From positions 1 through 41,855 of the forward strand of contig CAZIPT010000010.1 of the NCBI GenBank assembly GCA_964541375.1: a stretch of DNA of 41,855 nucleotides. The letters run 5' to 3'. Of this stretch, positions 1 to 7,145 are shown one piece after another. Within the stretch, counting starts at the first letter, position 1. Each line of letters opens with the position of its first letter. This DNA is from JBAXEO01 sp964541375. GTDB lineage: Bacteria; Actinomycetota; Coriobacteriia; Anaerosomatales; JAAXUF01. A program made the translations under genes and the position numbers. Below the pieces are notes generated by a model, which was not told where the DNA came from, did not search any database, and saw nothing but the letters and a program-made list of their open reading frames with translations.

Positions 1-465
1 ACCATCAACAAGCTCATCCGAGTTCAGCGCGGTCTGCTCCAGGAGCTCGGGCGCGAGCCTACTCCCGAGGAGATCGGCGACCTCATGGAGATGACCGCCG
101 ACCGCGTTCGCGAGATCCTCAAGATCAGCCAGGAGCCGGTCAGCCTCGAGACGCCTATCGGCGACGAAGAAGACAGCCAGCTTGGCGACTTCATCGAAGA
201 CGGTGAAGCGGTCGTTCCTCCGGACGCCGCGAGCTTCTCGATGCTGCAGGAGCAGCTGTCGAAAGTGCTCGATGGTCTGGCCGAGCGCGAGCGCAAGGTC
301 ATCGAACTGCGCTTTGGACTCACCGACGGGCACCCTCGCACGCTTGAAGAAGTCGGCCGGGAGTTTGGCGTGACGCGCGAGCGCATCCGTCAGATCGAGT
401 CCAAGACGCTATGCAAGCTGCGCCACCCGAGCCGGTCGAGCAAGCTCAAGGACTATCTGGAGTAG
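1..465 (+). CDS. rpoD: RNA polymerase sigma factor RpoD (SigA), C-terminal part
   Basis: The window opens inside this gene, reading in frame from base 1 and ending at TAG 463-465. The visible 154 residues cover sigma-70 region 3 and the whole of region 4. Region 4.2 shows the helix-turn-helix that reads the -35 box, with the motif VTRERIRQIESKTLCKLRHP that is nearly invariant in primary sigma factors, and the protein ends in KDYLE as housekeeping sigmas do. It acts in the cytoplasm as the main promoter-recognition subunit of RNA polymerase. The ATG at 85 is an internal methionine, not the start. A bidirectional hairpin follows at 491-516. The identification is very secure; only the 5' part is missing. 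Confidence 0.96.
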   Translation, partial: TINKLIRVQRGLLQELGREPTPEEIGDLMEMTADRVREILKISQEPVSLETPIGDEEDSQLGDFIEDGEAVVPPDAASFSMLQEQLSKVLDGLAERERKVIELRFGLTDGHPRTLEEVGREFGVTRERIRQIESKTLCKLRHPSRSSKLKDYLE

Positions 466-490
466 GCGGTATCACACCCTGATAAGCAAC

Positions 491-524
491 GAAGGCCTCG
501 CATCTGCGAGGCCTTCGTGTGTTT
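491..524. terminator. Bidirectional terminator between rpoD and tRNA-Asn
   Basis: A perfect 11-bp stem, GAAGGCCTCGC (491-501) with GCGAGGCCTTC (506-516), encloses the 4-nt loop ATCT. It is followed on the plus strand by a T-containing tail (gtgtgtttgat) and on the minus strand by gttgcttatc. It lies between the convergent rpoD and tRNA-Asn genes and can serve both. Confidence 0.85.
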
Positions 525-526
525 GA

Positions 527-601
527 TGGCTCCCCGGGCAGGACTCGAACCTGCAACATTTCGGTTAACAGCCGAACGCTCTACCATTGAGCTACCGAGG
601 A
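527..601 (-). tRNA. tRNA-Asn (anticodon GTT)
   Basis: Read on the minus strand this folds as a complete 75-nt tRNA. The acceptor strand TCCTCGG pairs with CCGGGGA with one G-U pair, the T-arm is GCAGG-TTCGAGT-CCTGC, and the anticodon loop holds GTT (plus-strand bases 567-569). The discriminator is G and the CCA end is encoded. Transcription runs from the promoter at 635-663 to the hairpin at 491-516. Confidence 0.95.
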
Positions 602-634
602 ATCTGTTTGCGCCACCCGGAGGCAGCGAACGAC

Positions 635-663
635 AGTATACGAACGCCGGGCGGCCTTTGCAA
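635..663 (-). promoter_or_regulatory. Promoter of tRNA-Asn
   Basis: On the minus strand a -35 box TTGCAA (663-658) and a -10 box TATACT (640-635) are separated by exactly 17 nt. The tRNA starts about 34 nt downstream of the -10 box. This is one of the best sigma-70 promoters in the window. Confidence 0.75.
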
Positions 664-722
664 CGGGGACGATTCGTATGCGTTGGTTGCGCTAGAATCA
701 TCCGATGCGGCTGACACCGCGA

Positions 723-797
723 GGGCCCGTAGCTCAATGGTGGAGCAGGGGACTCATAATCCCTTGGTTGTAGGTTCGAATCCTACCGGGCCCACCA
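723..797 (+). tRNA. tRNA with CAT anticodon (elongator Met or lysidine Ile2)
   Basis: This is a complete 75-nt tRNA: acceptor GGGCCCG with CGGGCCC, D-arm GCTC/GAGC, anticodon CAT at 755-757, T-arm GTAGG-TTCGAAT-CCTAC, discriminator A and encoded CCA. Pair 1:72 is a normal G-C and the anticodon stem closes with A-U instead of three G-C pairs, so it is not the initiator. Elongator Met and Ile2 (CAU modified by TilS) cannot be told apart safely by eye. A TAGAAT box at 693-698 may be its -10 element. Confidence 0.9.
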
Positions 798-863
798 CGA
801 CGCCACTACCGCACTGCGCAGCCCGGCGGACGTGAGTCACGCCGCCAGTCCGAGAGGAGCCGC

Positions 864-1967
864 ATGGGGCGACACAGCGCCAAGCACGCCACGCGGCGCC
901 CCGCACATCGATGGGCGATGCCGCGGGTCAACTGGGTGGTCGTCTCGGCAGTGGCTGGCGCGTGCATCCTGCTGCTGGCATTCGGCTTCTACGTGTCGCG
1001 AGGAGGGCTCAAGCGTCCCGGAGGGTCGCCGCAGAGCGCGAAGGGGCAGTCGGTTACGACTCGGCTGGCCACCGGGACGGTGGAGTCGAGCGCTACGCCC
1101 GTCGAAGTGCCGGCGCTGGTGGGACTCAAGCTCGACGAGGCCAAGCTGATGCTGAATGCGGCAGGCCTGACCGCCGTCGTTCGCCGAGAAGCCCCCGGGC
1201 GATCGGCTGAGCCGACCATCTCGTCGCAGGATCCGGCTCCGGGCGGTCTCGCGCGCACGGGCACCGTCGTGACCGTCGCGCTGCCGGAGGTTGCCTCGGC
1301 GAAGAAGGGCGCGGCCAAGCCGAAGGTCAAGAAGACGTCATTCGTGGTGTTCATCGATCCGGGTCACCAGAGCCATACCGACAGCAAGACCGAGCCGCTC
1401 GGTCCGGGTTCGGCGGTGCGCAAGCCCAGGATCACCGGCGGGACCACGGGTGTTGTCACGCGCGCACCCGAGTACGAGACCGTCCTGCAGATTTCGACGA
1501 ACCTCAAGCGACGCCTCGAAGCCGCTGGCGTGACCGTGGTGATGACGCGTACTACCAACGACGTGAACATCTCGAACGCCGAGCGCGCGCAGCTTGCCAG
1601 CGCAGCCGGCGCCAACCTGCTGGTTCGTCTGCATGCTGACAGCAACACCGACGAGACGCTGAGCGGTGTGTACACGCTCTACCCTGCGTCGGCTGCTTGG
1701 ACAGCGCCGATAGCCGCGAGGAGCCAGCACGCGGCCATGGCGGTGCAGTCCGCTGTCGTGAAGAGAACGCGTGCGGTTGACCGGGGAGTTGCCGAGCGGG
1801 GAGACCTGGCCGGCTTCAACTTCTCGACCGTACCTGCTGTGCTCGTGGCTGTTGGCTACCCGTCGAACCGCGTTGAGGACCGGCTGCTGGTCAGCCCGAA
1901 CTACCAGGATCTGCTCGCCCAGGGTCTCGCCGACGGGATTCTGTCGTACCTGAAGGCGCAGCACTGA
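864..1967 (+). CDS. PASTA-domain N-acetylmuramoyl-L-alanine amidase-like protein (Amidase_3), catalytic Glu replaced
   Basis: This 367-residue envelope protein has one N-terminal membrane segment (about residues 24-43), a PASTA-type domain (about 75-140) that would bind peptidoglycan, and an Amidase_3 domain (about 160-366). Amidase_3 enzymes are zinc hydrolases that cut the bond between MurNAc and L-alanine. The zinc ligands appear to be H168 (in DPGHQ), E203 and H257 (in RLHAD). The second catalytic glutamate, usually in an E-x-G-F-x-SN motif, is alanine here (A329 in VLVAVGYPSN), so activity is doubtful. The start has a good Shine-Dalgarno (GAGAGGAG, 851-858). It lies between tRNA-CAT and wecB. 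It could be a regulatory pseudoenzyme or use a shifted catalytic residue. Confidence 0.85.
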   Translation: MGRHSAKHATRRPAHRWAMPRVNWVVVSAVAGACILLLAFGFYVSRGGLKRPGGSPQSAKGQSVTTRLATGTVESSATPVEVPALVGLKLDEAKLMLNAAGLTAVVRREAPGRSAEPTISSQDPAPGGLARTGTVVTVALPEVASAKKGAAKPKVKKTSFVVFIDPGHQSHTDSKTEPLGPGSAVRKPRITGGTTGVVTRAPEYETVLQISTNLKRRLEAAGVTVVMTRTTNDVNISNAERAQLASAAGANLLVRLHADSNTDETLSGVYTLYPASAAWTAPIAARSQHAAMAVQSAVVKRTRAVDRGVAERGDLAGFNFSTVPAVLVAVGYPSNRVEDRLLVSPNYQDLLAQGLADGILSYLKAQH

Positions 1968-2061
1968 TGCCGGATCGTTCGCCGCGACAGCCATCTCGGC
2001 GGCGATGCACTATCATTCGTCGAGTTGTCAGCGTCCCGCCGTTCGTCCGAGGAGCCTGTTG

Positions 2062-3147
2062 ATGCGGATCATCGTTGTCGTGGGTGCGCGACCCAACTTC
2101 ATCAAGATCGGTCCACTGATGCCCGCGCTCGCCGCAGCCGGCATCGAGGCGCCGATCGCCCATACCGGTCAGCACTATGACGCGTCTATGTCCGACGTCT
2201 TCTTCTCGGATCTCGATCTGCCCGAGCCCACGTGGTTTCTCGGCGTGGGGTCGGGGACTCACGCCGTGCAGACCGGTCGCGCGATGATCGCCCTCGAGGA
2301 GCTGCTCGTCGCCGAGAAGCCCGACGCGCTCTTCGTGGTCGGCGATGTGAACTCCACGCTTGCGGGCGCGCTTGCAGCCAGCAAGATCGGCGTCCCGGTG
2401 GTCCACCTCGAGGCCGGCCTGCGCAGCGGCGACATGTCGATGCCCGAGGAGCTCAACCGCCTCGTCACCGACCAGCTGTCTTCGCTACTGCTGACGCCCA
2501 CACCTACCGCCGCCGAGAACCTCGCTGCCGAGGGGATCGACGCGGATCGAGTAGTGTTCGTCGGCAACATCATGGCCGAGTCGGTCCTGCGCAACGTCCC
2601 CGCACTCGCGGAGCGCGGCGTGGCCTCTCGGCTGGGACTGGAGCCCGGTGGCTACGTGCTGGCTACCGTGCACCGACCGGAGAACACCGATATCCACGAG
2701 CGGCTGGCCGAGATCGTCTCGGCGTTCTCGGCGATTGACATGCCGGTGCTGTTCCCCGTGCATCCGCGGACGCGCCCGCTGCTCGCCAGTGCAGGACTAG
2801 CCGAGGCAAGCTCGCAGGTGCGGCTGGTTGACCCGGTCGGCTACCTCGATATGCTCGCGCTCCAGAACGATGCGGCCGTCGTCGTCACGGACTCCGGCGG
2901 CATCCAGGAGGAGACCTGCATGCTGCACACGCCCTGCGTGACTGTTCGGCGCAACACGGAGCGTCAGATCACGCTCGAGATCGGCTCGAACCGGCTCGTC
3001 TCGGCGAACCGCGACGAGATCCTCGCCGGTGTCGCGGATGCTCTTGCGGCGCCTCGGGAATGGCCGCTGCCGGAGCGCTGGGACGATCAGGTCGCAGCGC
3101 GTGTCATCGCCGCACTGGAGCGGGGAGTCACGCCGCTCGCGCGGTGA
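2062..3147 (+). CDS. wecB: UDP-N-acetylglucosamine 2-epimerase (non-hydrolysing)
   Basis: This 361-residue cytoplasmic enzyme interconverts UDP-GlcNAc and UDP-ManNAc, a precursor of wall-linkage sugars and surface polysaccharides. Family motifs are seen in order: GARPNFIKIGPL near the N-terminus, HTGQHYD, VVGDVNSTLA, HLEAGLRS, PEELNRLVTD, HRPENTD, FPVHPRT and VTDSGGIQEE, over the usual full length with the GT-B-like two-domain pattern. The ATG at 2062 is chosen because GAGGAG lies 8-9 nt upstream and homologues start at MRIIVVVGARPN; an in-frame ATG at 2005 would add 19 unlikely residues. galE follows 23-26 bp downstream, so the two probably form a nucleotide-sugar operon. Confidence 0.95.
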   Translation: MRIIVVVGARPNFIKIGPLMPALAAAGIEAPIAHTGQHYDASMSDVFFSDLDLPEPTWFLGVGSGTHAVQTGRAMIALEELLVAEKPDALFVVGDVNSTLAGALAASKIGVPVVHLEAGLRSGDMSMPEELNRLVTDQLSSLLLTPTPTAAENLAAEGIDADRVVFVGNIMAESVLRNVPALAERGVASRLGLEPGGYVLATVHRPENTDIHERLAEIVSAFSAIDMPVLFPVHPRTRPLLASAGLAEASSQVRLVDPVGYLDMLALQNDAAVVVTDSGGIQEETCMLHTPCVTVRRNTERQITLEIGSNRLVSANRDEILAGVADALAAPREWPLPERWDDQVAARVIAALERGVTPLAR

Positions 3148-3173
3148 GCGATCCACGGTCGAAGGGAACGATG

Positions 3174-4163
3174 ATGCGGATTCTGGTGACCGGCGGTGCC
3201 GGCTACATCGGCTCGATCACGACACGCGTGCTGCTGGACGCCGGACACGAATGTGTGGTGCTCGATACGCTTGAGCGCGGTCACCGTGAAGCGGTGGACG
3301 CCCGCGCCGAGTTCGTACAGGGCTCCGTGGGCGACGAGGACGTTCTCGACACGGCCTTGCCCGGCTGCGATGCCGTGATGCACCTGGCCGGCTACATCGA
3401 AGTCGCCGAGTCGGTCGCCGATCCGCAGAAGTACTACCGAGCCAATACCATCGAGCCTGCCCGGATGCTAGAGCGCATGCAGGCGCACGGCGTCGAGGCG
3501 ATCGTCTTCTCGTCGACGGCCGCGGTGTACGGAGAACCCGAGTCGGTGCCCATCACCGAGGACGCGCGCACGCTGCCGGTGAACCCCTATGGCGCGAGCA
3601 AGCTCGCGTTCGAGGAACTGCTCGAGGGCTGCCGGTGGGATTCGGGCCTCAGCTCGATACGATTCCGCTACTTCAACGTGGCCGGCGCCTGGCCCGACGG
3701 CTCGATGGGGGAGGCGCATGAGCCGGAGTCGCACCTCATCCCGCGCATCCTGCGGGCGATGGCCGACGGCCAGTCCAGCTTCGAGGTCTTCGGCAATGAC
3801 TATCCCACGCCCGACGGCACCTGCGTCCGCGACTACATCCACGTGCTCGATCTGGCGCAGGCGCACCGGCTCGCGCTCGAGAGCCTCGGCGGCGGTGGCG
3901 AGGGTGGCGTGTTCAACCTCGGCAACGGGCTCGGCTACTCGAACCTGGAGATCGTTCGCACGTGCGCCGAGGTCACCGGTCGCGAAGTCACCGTCGACTT
4001 CGGTCCACGCCGGGCCGGCGACCCTGCCGTTCTGGTCGCTTCTGCCGAGAAGGCCGGGCGTGAGCTCGGCTGGCACCCCGAACGAGGTGAGCTTGCCGAG
4101 ATCATCGTCGACGCCTGGAGATGGCACCAGGAGCACCCTGACGGCTATCGCTCGGCCGAGTAG
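3174..4163 (+). CDS. galE: UDP-glucose 4-epimerase
   Basis: This 329-residue extended short-chain dehydrogenase/reductase interconverts UDP-glucose and UDP-galactose with bound NAD+. It shows the Rossmann motif GGAGYIG at the N-terminus, the SSTAAVYG segment with the catalytic Ser/Thr, and the catalytic YGASK motif (Tyr about 139, Lys about 143). Two ATGs are adjacent (3171 and 3174); GAAGGG at 3161-3166 is better spaced for 3174. It follows wecB closely and precedes tRNA-Val on the same strand. The substrate could be the N-acetyl form, as many bacterial GalE enzymes are bifunctional and the selecting residues were not checked. Confidence 0.94.
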   Translation: MRILVTGGAGYIGSITTRVLLDAGHECVVLDTLERGHREAVDARAEFVQGSVGDEDVLDTALPGCDAVMHLAGYIEVAESVADPQKYYRANTIEPARMLERMQAHGVEAIVFSSTAAVYGEPESVPITEDARTLPVNPYGASKLAFEELLEGCRWDSGLSSIRFRYFNVAGAWPDGSMGEAHEPESHLIPRILRAMADGQSSFEVFGNDYPTPDGTCVRDYIHVLDLAQAHRLALESLGGGGEGGVFNLGNGLGYSNLEIVRTCAEVTGREVTVDFGPRRAGDPAVLVASAEKAGRELGWHPERGELAEIIVDAWRWHQEHPDGYRSAE

Positions 4164-4166
4164 CCC

Positions 4167-4194
4167 TTGTAGGACGCAGCTGATGTGGCATAAT
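4167..4194 (+). promoter_or_regulatory. Probable promoter of tRNA-Val
   Basis: A -35-like TTGTAG (4167-4172) and a -10-like CATAAT (4189-4194) are separated by 16 nt, starting just after the galE stop. The tRNA begins about 42 nt downstream of the -10 box. Confidence 0.5.
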
Positions 4195-4236
4195 CTCCTC
4201 TGCTGCCGAGAACCCCTTCTTGGCGAGATACACTGC

Positions 4237-4311
4237 GGGCGATTAGCTCAGGGGGAGAGCGCTTCCTTCACACGGAAGAAGTCGTAGGTTCAAATCCTAC
4301 ATCGCCCACCA
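4237..4311 (+). tRNA. tRNA-Val (anticodon CAC), integration site of the island
   Basis: This is a complete 75-nt tRNA: acceptor GGGCGAT with ATCGCCC, anticodon CAC at 4269-4271 in the loop TTCACAC, T-arm GTAGG-TTCAAAT-CCTAC, discriminator A and encoded CCA. Its last 11 bases, ATCGCCCACCA, recur exactly at 17641-17651 and define the ends of the integrated island. The minus-strand recombinase gene that follows ends inside this tRNA, taking its stop codon from the T-stem. The tRNA itself stays intact after integration. Confidence 0.95.
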
Positions 4312-5760
4312 TGAATGCAAGAAGGCCCCAGAGGACTCCATTTCAAGGAGCTCGAAGGGGCCTTTCCACTGGTAGGAGGCTATGTGGCCCTCTTCAACAT
4401 CGAGGTTACAAAGCACCTTCTGGAGCTCTTCGCGCTTGCGAGCGGCAGGAGCCTCTTGGAAAGCCACGCGAGCCGATGAAGCCTGAGAAGCCAGGTCTCT
4501 GACCTCCTGTATTGAGCGCAGCGCGCCCGTGGAGCCCTCAGAGACGGTGAGTTCCAAAGCGCGGCGAGTGGTCGCAAGGTCCGAGGCACGCTCGGAGTAG
4601 ACCTCCTGAGGGACCGCACCCTCCAGGAACGCATCGAGAAGGCGCTTCTCCTTCGCCTTGAGTGTGTCGATCTCGCGGCTGGACTCAGAGTGGGAGCTGT
4701 TGAGCTCGGCAGCCTTCTCGTCCAGGTATGTCTCACAGTCGGTCACGAGCGCTTCGAGCACCTCCGGGCCTATCTCGATGCGACCGAGGAGCGCTCCGAT
4801 CTCGGCCATCAGCACGTTCTGGGCGATGTAGGAGGACTGCGAGCAGCTTCCCTTGCCCTTGCCGTGCGTGCAGCGGTAGTAGATGTGCCCCTTGTGCGTC
4901 CCGGCAGTGATGAGGCACCCGCACTCCTTGCAGCGCATAGCACCGCGAAGGGGGTACTCGGGCTTTCGGGACTTGGTGCCGTTTCGGTTGCCGGCCAGGC
5001 GCTCCTGCACTGCATCGAAGAGTGCAACAGAGATCAGGGGAGTGTGCGCCCCCGCGAACATCTCGCCGTTGTGACGGATGCGACCGCAGTAGAACGGGTT
5101 GGTGAGAATCTGCTGGAGCGAGGATGCCTGGAGTCGTTTGCCGCTCTTGGTGACCAGACCACGGCCCGCGAGCTCGGCGCAGAGATCAGCCAGGCACACA
5201 GCCCCGGTCTCGTAGCGCTCGAACGCCCACGTGACGAGCGGAGCCCTGAACGGGTCAAGCACGATGGAGCGGGTGTTCTTGTCGTTGAGGTAGCCGGTCG
5301 GCGCGCGGTGAGGAAAGCCACCCTGAGCGACCTTCTCCTCCATACCCTTCTTGACCTCTTGGCTCAGGTTGACCAGATAGTACTTGGCCGTTGAGAGCTG
5401 AATGTCGCGCATGAACTGACCCTGGGGAGTGTCGGGTACGTCACCGACGACATAGCGAGCCCGGACCCCGAGCTTCTCTTCGAGCTCGATCTGATCGGCA
5501 AAGTTGCGATACAGGCGGTCGAGCTTATGGGCGACGACGGTGAGGCACTCGGGATTGGCCTGGAGGAACGCGATCATCTGTCCGAAGCGAGTACGTCCCG
5601 CGCGCCCGGCGCTCTCGGCTTCGATGAACTCAGCCAGGGGAGTCAGTCCCTGCTCGGCACAGAAGGCGCGTATAGCCTTCAGTTGTGCCGGGATGGAGTA
5701 GCCCTCATCCTGCTGCTCCTTGGTGCTCACGCGCGCGTAGATGACGCAAGGGAGAGCCAC
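4297..5760 (-). CDS. Large serine recombinase 1 (element 1 integrase)
   Basis: This 487-residue site-specific recombinase would integrate and excise element 1 at tRNA-Val. The N-terminal resolvase domain (about 1-150) carries YARVSTKEQ with catalytic Ser12 and Arg10, and the DRLYRNF motif. The Recombinase domain (about 160-270) follows, then a zinc ribbon with CKECGC and YRCTHGKGKGSC, a long coiled coil (about 340-440) and a C-terminal tail. The GTG start at 5760 directly follows the rep1 stop, so the genes are translationally coupled. The tail reads HSWWAM and stops at a TAG supplied by the tRNA-Val T-stem. The closest visible relative is recombinase 2 (9561-11051). Confidence 0.93.
   Translation of the reverse strand: MALPCVIYARVSTKEQQDEGYSIPAQLKAIRAFCAEQGLTPLAEFIEAESAGRAGRTRFGQMIAFLQANPECLTVVAHKLDRLYRNFADQIELEEKLGVRARYVVGDVPDTPQGQFMRDIQLSTAKYYLVNLSQEVKKGMEEKVAQGGFPHRAPTGYLNDKNTRSIVLDPFRAPLVTWAFERYETGAVCLADLCAELAGRGLVTKSGKRLQASSLQQILTNPFYCGRIRHNGEMFAGAHTPLISVALFDAVQERLAGNRNGTKSRKPEYPLRGAMRCKECGCLITAGTHKGHIYYRCTHGKGKGSCSQSSYIAQNVLMAEIGALLGRIEIGPEVLEALVTDCETYLDEKAAELNSSHSESSREIDTLKAKEKRLLDAFLEGAVPQEVYSERASDLATTRRALELTVSEGSTGALRSIQEVRDLASQASSARVAFQEAPAARKREELQKVLCNLDVEEGHIASYQWKGPFELLEMESSGAFLHSWWAM
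4301..4311 (+). repeat. attL core of the tRNA-Val island
   Basis: The 11-mer ATCGCCCACCA at the tRNA 3' end is repeated exactly at 17641-17651 and in diverged form at the internal junctions near 9600 and 15600. Every copy lies next to the 3' end of a recombinase gene or recombinase remnant, or at the right end of the island, as expected of attachment-site cores. Confidence 0.75.
4322..4368 (+). terminator. Terminator-like hairpin inside the 3' end of recombinase 1
   Basis: AAGGCCCC (4322-4329) pairs with GGGGCCTT (4357-4364) around a 27-nt loop with its own weaker inner stem, followed by TTTCC. It points rightward, 10 bp past the tRNA-Val CCA end, so it could end tRNA-Val transcripts after integration. 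On the other strand the same DNA encodes the recombinase C-terminus. Equivalents at 9619-9665 and 15621-15666 have the same 27-nt loop length. Confidence 0.6.
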
Positions 5761-6813
5761 TTAGAATCCCAACCCTTCCTCAGACGCTATGCGAGCGACC
5801 TTGTCGGAGACGAGCTTCTCGAAGTCCAGACCTCGCTCGCTGATGTGCTTCTCCATCACTGGAAGCGCGTATATCAGGACGGACAAGAGGTCGGGCTGAC
5901 CAGAGTATGCCCCGAGGGATGCGCACGCGCCAACCAGCCTGGACACTACAACGTCCTCTCGCTCCATTTGCGACGCTCGCCGGATACGAGGCTCTGGAGC
6001 GCTCGCACCCCAGAATCCAGAGAGCAGCGCCCAGCGCGGGTCCACCGGCCAACGCTTCTTCGTACAGTCGGCACTCGGTACTCGCAGCTCGCACCACTGC
6101 ATTCCAAAGGCGAAGAGTGCGCCGAGCTTACCGAATGCCACCGGCACCGACCGCGCATTGAGCTCCTGCAGGATGCTTCCACGGAGCTGTACCTCCACTC
6201 TCCAGACTGGCGCAGACGGGTCGTAGTCAGGACCGTGCTCCCAGACCTTCGCGTAGCTGAGATTGTTCTTTGCACGAAGTTCGGCGTCCTTGCGGTAGAT
6301 GCGCACAACCGCGTCCCCCTTGCCGAGCTGGTAGGTCATACCCTCACCGTCCTCATGCGTGGCGCGGTAGCTCGCGGCACAGACAAGGTTCCGGCAATCG
6401 GCGTCGGTGAAATCCATTCCCTGTACGTCAGCGGCCAGGTCGATTCGAGACAGGGTGTTCGGCGCGATCTCGCCGAGGCCAGCGGCAATCGCACAGGCGT
6501 CTGCGTAGAGCGCTTCGTGACCGTATGAAGCGAGAGCCGCAGCACGGAGCTTGATTGACACAGGGGGGATACCTTTGGTGGTCCGGAGTACACGCACGAG
6601 CATCCGATGGTCGGTCAGAACCCAGGCATACTTGCCTTGTCCGCTTGCTGAAACATAGAGCGTCTGATCGGCAACCGTGAATGGAGTGGGTCTATCGGTT
6701 GCCTGGGCCGACGACTTCGCTCCGTCGAGCCGCTCTGCAAGGCCCTCAGAGAGCGTGCCAGCGTACGACGCTTCCAGCGTGTCTACCCCGCAATAGAGGA
6801 GTCGGATTCTCAC
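5761..6813 (-). CDS. Rep_trans/NicK-like replication initiator or relaxase, element 1
   Basis: This 350-residue protein resembles rolling-circle initiators and relaxases of the Rep_trans family (pT181 RepC, ICEBs1 NicK). Visible motifs are CGVDTLEASY at the N-terminus, RIDLAADV in the middle (metal-binding Asp residues typical of the family), VVRIYRKDAEL with a candidate nicking Tyr, and VWRVEVQLRG. In this family the Tyr nicks a hairpin origin and stays bound to the 5' end. The GTG start overlaps the stop of the upstream small gene (GTGA), and the recombinase follows without a gap, giving a compact operon. A hairpin likely to be its target lies 25-55 bp upstream. Rep2 (11285-12322) is its diverged homologue. 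Confidence 0.75.
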   Translation of the reverse strand: MRIRLLYCGVDTLEASYAGTLSEGLAERLDGAKSSAQATDRPTPFTVADQTLYVSASGQGKYAWVLTDHRMLVRVLRTTKGIPPVSIKLRAAALASYGHEALYADACAIAAGLGEIAPNTLSRIDLAADVQGMDFTDADCRNLVCAASYRATHEDGEGMTYQLGKGDAVVRIYRKDAELRAKNNLSYAKVWEHGPDYDPSAPVWRVEVQLRGSILQELNARSVPVAFGKLGALFAFGMQWCELRVPSADCTKKRWPVDPRWALLSGFWGASAPEPRIRRASQMEREDVVVSRLVGACASLGAYSGQPDLLSVLIYALPVMEKHISERGLDFEKLVSDKVARIASEEGLGF

Positions 6814-7088
6814 TCTGACTCACCCGGTGATGCAGATAGACTGGGCATGTTATAGGCGGGCCCAGTCTCAAGACCAAGCGCGACACCCCTGCCCACCGTC
6901 CCCGGCCCGGCCTGTGGCCGGGAACCGTGGACAGCCGTGCCGCTCTCGAACGCGAGCATCCCGGCGGCGTGAAGGTCCAAGAGCGCCAGGAGCAGGGAAC
7001 GCCCAGAGCCCGGCTCTGCGCCGCTGTCGCGGTCGCGGAGCACGGCCTCAAGGGCGTCTCCCGCTTTCCTGTTGCGCTGTGACCCCAC
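6810..7088 (-). CDS. Small conserved element protein upstream of rep1
   Basis: This 92-residue protein of unknown function starts at GTG 7088, supported by GGAGAGG about 6 nt upstream, and its stop overlaps the rep1 start. The homologue in element 2 (12319-12594) shares a central helix-like stretch (LLLALLDLHAAGML against LSVALIDLATSGLL), the AVHGSR motif and the C-terminal YNM. The YNM codons fall inside the conserved hairpin loop, so that part of the similarity may reflect the DNA site. The Ala/Gly-rich C-terminal half looks disordered. It could be an accessory to Rep; no known family was recognised. Confidence 0.6.
   Translation of the reverse strand: MGSQRNRKAGDALEAVLRDRDSGAEPGSGRSLLLALLDLHAAGMLAFESGTAVHGSRPQAGPGTVGRGVALGLETGPAYNMPSLSASPGESE
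6838..6868 (-). other. Candidate rolling-circle nick site (dso/oriT) of element 1
   Basis: AGACTGGGC (6838-6846) and GCCCAGTCT (6860-6868) form a perfect 9-bp stem around a 13-nt loop. On the minus strand the loop reads CCGCCTATAACAT. Element 2 has a hairpin in the same place with the same CCTATAACAT loop core but a different, still fully paired stem. The site lies just upstream of rep, inside the end of the preceding small gene. ICEBs1 NicK, of the same family, nicks a hairpin containing a GCTAAC-type loop. Nicking here is inferred. Confidence 0.6.
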
Positions 7089-7145
7089 TGCCTGCCTCTC
7101 CGGGGAGCCCGGATGGCTTCCCAGACGGCAATATGGGCGGTGGGC

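Noticed and set aside
723..797. Initiator tRNA-fMet
   Set aside because: The 1:72 pair is a regular G-C and the anticodon stem lacks the three consecutive G-C pairs next to the loop, so it must be elongator Met or Ile2.
5527..6528. 333-codon plus-strand open frame opposite recombinase 1 and rep1
   Set aside because: Antisense to two genes with recognised domains and spanning their junction; no Shine-Dalgarno and no known motif.
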